Of a DNA stretch of 64,000 nt, positions 59,248 through 64,000 are shown piece by piece. The DNA comes from Bacillus licheniformis DSM 13 = ATCC 14580. GTDB taxonomy: Bacteria > Bacillota > Bacilli > Bacillales > Bacillaceae. Numbering within the stretch: the first letter of the stretch is position 1; the number at the start of each line of letters is the position of its first letter. Made by a program: the position numbers and the translations under genes. A model generated the notes under the pieces. The model saw nothing but the letters and a program-made list of their open reading frames with translations, was not told the DNA's origin and did no database searches. The DNA is taken from positions 3,035,501 to 3,099,500 of the forward strand of contig NC_006270.3 in NCBI RefSeq assembly GCF_000011645.1. Direction: 5' to 3'.

Positions 59248-59493
59248 TTAATCCATATTAAATCTTTTCTTGAACTGTTCGACCCTTCCGCCTCTTTCAT
59301 TGAATTTCTGTCTTCCGGTATAAAACGGATGGGTATCAGAGCTCACCTCAACTTTTATAACGGGATACGTCTTGCCGTCTTCCCACTCGGCCGTCTCATC
59401 GGAAGTTTTAGTTGAGCGGCTTAAAAAACGGTACCCGCTGTTTACATCCTGAAAGATCACTTGATAAGTTTTCGGATGAATATTTGGTTTCAT
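59248..59493 (-). CDS. rpmE2: Zinc-independent ribosomal protein L31 paralogue
   Basis: An 81-residue L31 type B protein with no cysteine at all, so it lacks the zinc-binding CxxC of normal L31. Under zinc starvation it replaces zinc-bound L31 and frees zinc (B. subtilis YtiA). It has a strong promoter directly followed by a perfect-palindrome Zur box. A GGGAGG ribosome site precedes the ATG. Confidence 0.95.
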   Translation of the reverse strand: MKPNIHPKTYQVIFQDVNSGYRFLSRSTKTSDETAEWEDGKTYPVIKVEVSSDTHPFYTGRQKFNERGGRVEQFKKRFNMD

Positions 59494-59510
59494 ATGCCAT
59501 TCCTCCCGTC

Positions 59511-59560
59511 AAAACGTAATAATTACGTTTTATTATATACCTTTCAAATCCCTGTGTCAA
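59511..59560 (-). promoter_or_regulatory. rpmE2 promoter with Zur box
   Basis: A full consensus TTGACA (59555-59560), 17-nt spacer, TATAAT (59532-59537) promoter. It is followed at once by a perfect 10+1+10 palindrome (59511-59531) matching 18 of 20 Zur positions. Confidence 0.9.
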
Positions 59561-59684
59561 AAATGAATGTTCATTTGCCATACTTAATCCCTTTATCCAT
59601 TTTAACCTCCTACAGGAAGAATAATCTAAAAAAGGCGGTAAACAATAAAAAGCAAAATGGTGTAAATGAAAGGTGGTTTTCCGG

Positions 59685-61010
59685 ATGAATGACTTGATTT
59701 TTGCAAGAAGCCTTTTCGGAACAACGATGGGATTCCATATTATTTTTGCCTCGCTCGGTGTCGGAATTCCTTTGATGATTTTGCTGGCCGAGCTGATCTA
59801 TCAAAGAACGAAAGATCCCCACTACGCCATTATGGCCAAAAGATGGACGAAGGCGCAGGCCGTGTTGCTCGGGGTCGCCATACCGACCGGAACCATTGCC
59901 GGCACGCAGCTAGCCCTGCTCTGGCCGGGATTCATGGAAGTGATCGGAAAAGTCATGTCCCTTCCATTTCAAATTGAAATCTACGCCTTTTTTATTGAGG
60001 CTTTATTTATGTCCATTTATGTTTACGCAGCCGATCGGCTGACTCCACTTATGAGAATTACAGCCGTCATTTTTATCGTTATCGGAGCAGCCGCATCGGC
60101 CATCTTGATTACAAATGTGCACGCTTTTCAGGGAACGCCAGAAGGCTTCAAAATTGTAAACGGTGAAATTACGGATGTTCAGCCGTGGACGGCGTTCTTC
60201 AACAAAAGCTTTGTGGCCACAGCAGGACATGTTGTCGTCTCCGCTTTTATGACAGGTGCGTTTATTATTGCGACGATAGCCGCCTACAAAATGCTCCGAA
60301 ACCGCGGCGATGATAGAGTCTACGCCCTTCATAGGAAAGCGCTGCTGCTCGGGCTGATTGTCGGAGGAGCGTTTTCTCTGGTCACGGCTCTGAGCGGGCA
60401 CGAATCCGCACAGCTACTTCACCGCTACCAGCCTGAAAAACTGGCGGGCGCAGAAGGGCTGTTTGAAACCCAGTCCCATGCTCCTCTTGCGATCGGCGGA
60501 TTTACTGATGAAAAGACGCAATCGGTGAAATGGGCGATTGAGATTCCGTGGGCTTTAAGCTTTTTGGCCGACAACCGCTTTGACACCGTCGTAAAAGGGC
60601 TGAATGACTTTCCAAGGGATGAGTGGCCTCCCCTGTTCATTCATACCTTATTTAACGGCATGGTTTTTATCGGCAGCCTTTTGATTGTTTATGCCGCTGT
60701 GGGTTTTATTTGGAGAAAAGTCATGAAAAAAGACCGCTTTCCCCGCTGGATGCTGGCCGTGTTCATAACCGGCGGCCCGCTCGCATTGCTCGCAATCGAA
60801 CTTGGCTGGGTATTCGCTTGCACCGGAAGGCAGCCTTGGGTCATTTACCATATGCAGAAAACGTCGGAAGTAGTGACCACCTCCGGCTCGATCGGCATAT
60901 TGTTTCTTTTGTTCTTTATCGTCTATATCATTTTAGGAGCAGCGGTGGTGTTCGTATTGCAATATTACTTTAAACGCCATCCTGTTGAAGAGGACTTAAA
61001 AAGCAGCTGA
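59685..61010 (+). CDS. ythA: Cytochrome bd-type quinol oxidase subunit I (YthA)
   Basis: A 441-residue membrane subunit carrying the haems. It has the N-terminal RSLFGTTMGFHIIFASLGVG (with a haem-ligand His), the GRQPWV segment late in the protein and a short quinol loop typical of the CIO/YthA class. The ATG at 59685 follows GAAAGGTGG; the in-frame GTG at 59673 is inside that site. Together with YthB it forms a second terminal oxidase besides CydAB. Confidence 0.92.
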   Translation: MNDLIFARSLFGTTMGFHIIFASLGVGIPLMILLAELIYQRTKDPHYAIMAKRWTKAQAVLLGVAIPTGTIAGTQLALLWPGFMEVIGKVMSLPFQIEIYAFFIEALFMSIYVYAADRLTPLMRITAVIFIVIGAAASAILITNVHAFQGTPEGFKIVNGEITDVQPWTAFFNKSFVATAGHVVVSAFMTGAFIIATIAAYKMLRNRGDDRVYALHRKALLLGLIVGGAFSLVTALSGHESAQLLHRYQPEKLAGAEGLFETQSHAPLAIGGFTDEKTQSVKWAIEIPWALSFLADNRFDTVVKGLNDFPRDEWPPLFIHTLFNGMVFIGSLLIVYAAVGFIWRKVMKKDRFPRWMLAVFITGGPLALLAIELGWVFACTGRQPWVIYHMQKTSEVVTTSGSIGILFLLFFIVYIILGAAVVFVLQYYFKRHPVEEDLKSS

Positions 61011-61039
61011 ATGCACAAAAAAAACAGAAGGGAAGTCAT

Positions 61040-62092
61040 ATGATGCAACTGGATGGAACAACAGATGCCCTGCTGGCTATTTCGATCGTCTGGGGATTTA
61101 TATTTATATACGCCGTTATGGCGTCGATGGATTTTGGAGCGGGATTTTGGTCGATGATTTATATGAACAAAAAACAGCTGAAAGCAACCAATATTGCAAA
61201 CCGCTATCTTTCTCCGACCTGGGAAGTAACCAATGTTTTCATCGTCGGAATCGTCGTAGCCCTTTTCAGCTTTTTCCCGGGCGGCACTTTTGTGCTGGGG
61301 ACTGTGCTTTTGATTCCCGGCAGCATCATTTTATTGCTTTTGGCGATTCGAAGCGGATTTTTGGTCTTCTCCCACGCTGCAAAAGATTATGAAAGGGCGC
61401 TGACTTACGTTTCAGGGATCAGCGGCTTTATCATTCCGGCTGTTTTAATCCTTGTCTTGCCTGTGACACACGGCAATTTCGTATACCAGGTAGACGGAAG
61501 CCACCAATTGGACTTTGTCAATTTGTTTTTAAGCCCTCATGCCTATTCTTTTATGGGCTTCGCCATTTTCAGTACGCTGTTTCTGTCTTCACTGCTGCTG
61601 GCTGATTTTTCAAATGTAGCCGGAGAAAAAGACGCGTATCAGGTCTACCGCCGAAACGCTTTAATTACCGGGCCGCTCGCACTGCTCATGTCGTTCAGCA
61701 TCATGATGACCATGAGGACGGAAGCCAGCTGGCTTTATACAAAAATGATGGACGGGCTTCCATGGCTGATTTTATCGTTTTTGCTGTTTCTCGTCGCATT
61801 TGCGGCTCTGTTTCTGCCAAACAGACATAACAGCGACCGGCTGGGAAAGCCGCGCCTGGCTGTCATCGCCATTACGCTGCAGTATTTTACGGCGAGCTAT
61901 GTGTACGGGAGGGCGCACCTTCCTTACATGGTCTATCCTGATGTCACGATTCAATCGGGCTTCACCGCACCGGAGACATTCAGGGCGCTGTTCATCTCCT
62001 ACATCGTCGGTTTTATTATTTTATTCCCCGGCTTTTATTATTTCTGGAAATTGTTCATGAAGGACAAGCGGTACATCAAACAGCATGAATAA
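61040..62092 (+). CDS. ythB: Cytochrome bd-type quinol oxidase subunit II (YthB)
   Basis: A 350-residue CydB-family subunit with eight or nine helices and the FIYAVMASMDFGAGFWSMI beginning typical of subunit II. It is 29 nt after ythA, with GAAGGGA before the ATG at 61040. It completes the ythAB oxidase; two small genes follow on the same strand. Confidence 0.92.
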   Translation: MMQLDGTTDALLAISIVWGFIFIYAVMASMDFGAGFWSMIYMNKKQLKATNIANRYLSPTWEVTNVFIVGIVVALFSFFPGGTFVLGTVLLIPGSIILLLLAIRSGFLVFSHAAKDYERALTYVSGISGFIIPAVLILVLPVTHGNFVYQVDGSHQLDFVNLFLSPHAYSFMGFAIFSTLFLSSLLLADFSNVAGEKDAYQVYRRNALITGPLALLMSFSIMMTMRTEASWLYTKMMDGLPWLILSFLLFLVAFAALFLPNRHNSDRLGKPRLAVIAITLQYFTASYVYGRAHLPYMVYPDVTIQSGFTAPETFRALFISYIVGFIILFPGFYYFWKLFMKDKRYIKQHE

Positions 62093-62136
62093 GGTTAAGC
62101 TAAATGTGTACAACTTTTAAAGGGGGCCCAAACTAA

Positions 62137-62298
62137 ATGGAGCAAAAAATACTGTGTGAAGTCAGCAACTGCACCTATTGGGAAGAGGGTAACAAATGCA
62201 CAGCCGACGCCATCTATGTCGTCAGCCATGCTGAAGGTGAAAAAGCTTCTAATAGTGAAGAAACGGATTGCAAAACCTTTAAACCTGAACATCATTAA
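62137..62298 (+). CDS. DUF1540 small Cys-rich protein
   Basis: A 53-residue protein starting MEQKILCEVSNCTYWEEGNK. It has Cys7, Cys12, Cys21 and Cys45 in the spacing of DUF1540, a family of short proteins thought to bind metal through its cysteines. An AAAGGGGG ribosome site lies before the ATG. It was not in the supplied translation set and was found by reading the gap. It is probably part of the ythAB transcript; it may correspond to B. subtilis ytzL, which I am not sure of. Confidence 0.75.
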   Translation: MEQKILCEVSNCTYWEEGNKCTADAIYVVSHAEGEKASNSEETDCKTFKPEHH

Positions 62299-62324
62299 AA
62301 CGGATGAATGAAGGAGGGACAGTC

Positions 62325-62516
62325 GTGAATAAAGAGTCGCTGTTACAGGCTTTTTATCAGGAAATCCACGGGGCGGATGAAACCGCATTTCAAAAAGCCG
62401 CCCGCTCCTTCATGAACTTATGGGATTATGAATACGGCTGTCTCGACGGGCTGCCGGATCAAGCGGACCGGGTGATCGGACAGATCGTGCACGAAGATTT
62501 GCTTTTGGGCGATTAA
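62325..62516 (+). CDS. Small soluble protein of unknown function
   Basis: A 63-residue acidic helical protein (VNKESLLQAFYQEIHGADET at its start). The GTG at 62325 follows AAGGAGGG; the longer frame from 62304 lacks a ribosome site. I do not recognise the family. It is 26 nt after the DUF1540 gene and before a weak terminator, so it is likely the last gene of the ythAB transcript. Confidence 0.65.
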   Translation: MNKESLLQAFYQEIHGADETAFQKAARSFMNLWDYEYGCLDGLPDQADRVIGQIVHEDLLLGD

Positions 62517-62521
62517 AGGAA

Positions 62522-62548
62522 AGGGCTGTCATAAAGGCAGCTCTTTTT
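62522..62548 (+). terminator. Weak terminator after the small acidic gene
   Basis: A 7-bp stem with a G-T pair (AGGGCTG/CAGCTCT) is followed by T4-5. Confidence 0.5.
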
Positions 62549-62553
62549 ATGTT

Positions 62554-62580
62554 AAAAAAACCGGCTAGAAAGCCGGTCCA
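62554..62580 (-). terminator. Terminator after menC
   Basis: An ACCGGCT/AGCCGGT stem with T7 on the minus strand, about 95 nt beyond the menC stop. Confidence 0.75.
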
Positions 62581-62674
62581 AACGAGAAGGGAATAATGTA
62601 CAGCTTTAATATACATGAGAGGCCGCCTATTTAACAAAGCTTGAAAATCTGGAAATCGGCGTTTAAAACAGCCT

Positions 62675-63784
62675 TTACTGCTTAAAAACGTCTATTTTAG
62701 ATGAATTCTTTCTTAAAATATGAGTATCGACTTCAAATCCCATTCCCGGTAAGGTTGGAACCTGAATATAGCCGCCCTCGATCCGGATTTCCGGTTTTAC
62801 GATATCCTCTTCCCAATACCTTGAGGATGAAGAAAGATCCCCGGGAATCAAAAACTGCGGAAGAGAACTCAGTGCAAGATTATGGGCTCTTGAAATGCCG
62901 GTTTCAAACATGCCGCCGCACCAGACAGGCATTTGATGTTCTTTGCAGATGTCGTGGATTTTCAGAGCTTCTGTCAAACCGCCGACTCGGGACGGCTTTA
63001 TATTGATAATTTTGCAGCTGCCGAGCTCAATTGCCTTTCGCGCATCAGCAGCCGAACGGATGCTTTCGTCAAGACAAATTGATGTTTTGATATGTTTTTG
63101 CAGATGGCGGTGGTCAACGATATCATCATCAGCCAGCGGCTGTTCGATCATCATTAATTTAAATGCGTCAAGCTCTTTAATCCGGCTGATGTCTTTTAAT
63201 TCATAAGAAGAGTTGGCATCTGCCATCAGCGGCACCTTCGGAAAATGCCGGCGTATTTCTTTTAAAAGCTCTATATCCTGCCCGGGCTGAATTTTGATTT
63301 TTATTCTTTGATATCCTTCTTTTACATATTGTTCAATTTCCTGAAGCATATCATCCAATGGGGCAAGACCGACGACGACTCCGGCAGGAACTTCTGTTTT
63401 TACTCCGCCCAGCGCCTCTCTTAAAGAGATCCCTTTTTTCCTGGCGTAAATGTCCCAAAAGGCGGCTTCAAGGCCGGCCTTTGCCATTCGGTTGCCTTTG
63501 AATCCGCGAAGCGCCTCGGGCACTTCGGAAGGGTGTGTGAATGATTCGCGCAGCACAGCCGGAATCAAAAAATCTTTGAGCATGTGGTAGCATGTCTCCG
63601 TTGTTTCTTCGGTGTACCACGGAGATGAAAAAGCGGATACTTCCCCCCAGCCTGTCACACCTTCTTGATCAGCAGCTTCAACGATGATAAACTTGCGATC
63701 CTGAAAGGTTTCCAAGCTTGATTTAAAAGGCTTTTTCAGCCGCATGCTGAGATGGTACAATGTCAGCTGTTTGATTTGAATCAT
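62675..63784 (-). CDS. menC: o-Succinylbenzoate synthase MenC
   Basis: A 369-residue enolase-superfamily enzyme that dehydrates SHCHC to o-succinylbenzoate in menaquinone synthesis. The catalytic lysine motif is RIKIKIQPG; metal ligands are in MADANSSYEL, MMIEQPLADDD and CLDESI; the second Lys is in IINIKPSRVGG. The ATG at 63784 follows AGAGGGAG. It is 12 nt downstream of menE and so is the end of the men operon. Confidence 0.93.
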   Translation of the reverse strand: MIQIKQLTLYHLSMRLKKPFKSSLETFQDRKFIIVEAADQEGVTGWGEVSAFSSPWYTEETTETCYHMLKDFLIPAVLRESFTHPSEVPEALRGFKGNRMAKAGLEAAFWDIYARKKGISLREALGGVKTEVPAGVVVGLAPLDDMLQEIEQYVKEGYQRIKIKIQPGQDIELLKEIRRHFPKVPLMADANSSYELKDISRIKELDAFKLMMIEQPLADDDIVDHRHLQKHIKTSICLDESIRSAADARKAIELGSCKIINIKPSRVGGLTEALKIHDICKEHQMPVWCGGMFETGISRAHNLALSSLPQFLIPGDLSSSSRYWEEDIVKPEIRIEGGYIQVPTLPGMGFEVDTHILRKNSSKIDVFKQ

Positions 63785-63796
63785 GGCGCTCTCCCT

Positions 63797-64000
63797 CTAC
63801 AATTTATGTCTCATCAGTTTATTTGAAGCATTTCTCGGCAGCCTATCGACAAAATGAAATGCTTTAGGCACTTTATATGAAGCAAGCCGTTCTTTGCAAA
63901 ATTCGCTCAGCTCCTCTTCATCAACGGGGCTGTCGGCGACGAGATAGGCGTGGGGAACCTTTCCCCAAGTTTTGTCATCGACTCCTTTCACCCCCGCTTC
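63797..64000 (-). CDS. menE: o-Succinylbenzoate-CoA ligase MenE (3' end, cut by the window)
   Basis: The last 67 residues of an ANL-family acyl-CoA ligase. The C-terminal-domain core RLASYKVPKAFHFVDRLPRN and the catalytic Lys in ASNKLMRHKL are visible. The gene starts beyond the window edge, so this is incomplete by position, not a pseudogene. The menE-menC order on the minus strand is as in B. subtilis. Confidence 0.88.
   Translation of the reverse strand, partial: EAGVKGVDDKTWGKVPHAYLVADSPVDEEELSEFCKERLASYKVPKAFHFVDRLPRNASNKLMRHKL

Noticed and set aside
63797..64000. Apparent truncated menE
   Set aside because: The frame is open to the window edge and its motifs are intact. The truncation is caused by the window limit.

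Overview
The window is a contiguous, low-to-mid GC Firmicutes chromosome segment. Gene content and order closely follow the yt* region of Bacillus subtilis: ytzG-ytgP-ytfP-opuD, the yte/ytd/ytc/ytb/yta pectin block, leuS-ytvB-yttB, ytr, ytzC-ytqAB, ytpBA-ytoA, asnB-metK-pckA, ytmBA, ytlACD, ytkD, dps-ytkA-luxS, ytjA-ytiB, rpmE2, ythAB and menCE. Several genes found here are not in that backbone as I know it, and the protein sequences differ clearly from B. subtilis. The best guess is a member of the B. licheniformis/paralicheniformis/sonorensis group. That is inference from synteny and remembered protein sequences, not from a search.

Layout. 1-6.5 kb: pseudouridine synthase, lipid II flippase, flavoprotein, glycine betaine carrier, a small sporulation gene and a rhodanese. 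6.5-7.9 kb: a Rap-Phr quorum-sensing pair whose rap is frameshifted. 7.9-19.9 kb: rhamnogalacturonan use. It holds a GH105 hydrolase, two lipoproteins, two ABC permeases without an ATPase, oxidoreductases, an esterase-like hydrolase and a membrane-bound AraC regulator, with a CcpA site and an odd structured element between ytdP and ytcQ. 19.9-22.6 kb: an amino-acid exporter with a divergent LysR regulator and a VOC protein. 22.7-28.4 kb: leuS with a T-box, ytvB, an MFS carrier, and a methionine-binding lipoprotein under a SAM riboswitch. 28.5-34.1 kb: a coiled-coil membrane protein and the cell-wall-stress ytr operon. 34.2-41.6 kb: tRNA wobble-uridine enzymes, gltP with a cre site, terpene/bacilysocin genes, a gamma-carbonic-anhydrase-like protein, and a phosphatase/glycosyltransferase pair. 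41.6-48.6 kb: asnB, metK (SAM riboswitch plus a long second leader), pckA (CcpN sites) and a cation symporter. 48.6-56.7 kb: ytm/ytl/ytk genes, dps, luxS, yidD and a beta carbonic anhydrase. 56.8-59.5 kb: a compact zinc-starvation cluster with three Zur boxes. 59.7-64 kb: cytochrome bd, two small genes, menC and the 3' end of menE.

Functional themes. Methionine and SAM recur (metQ, metK, luxS, a possible methionine exporter, SAM-dependent tRNA enzymes). Carbon control recurs (cre at ytcP and gltP, CcpN at pckA). Zinc sparing links the CobW GTPase, the zinc-binding lipoprotein and the Cys-free L31. No IS element, prophage, tRNA, rRNA or CRISPR array was seen. Nothing here is plainly an undescribed system. 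The best leads are the structured element at 15.4-15.6 kb, the frameshifted Rap with its own Phr, the apparently non-AUG start of ytcP, and the metK leader with terminator-like structure on the opposite strand.
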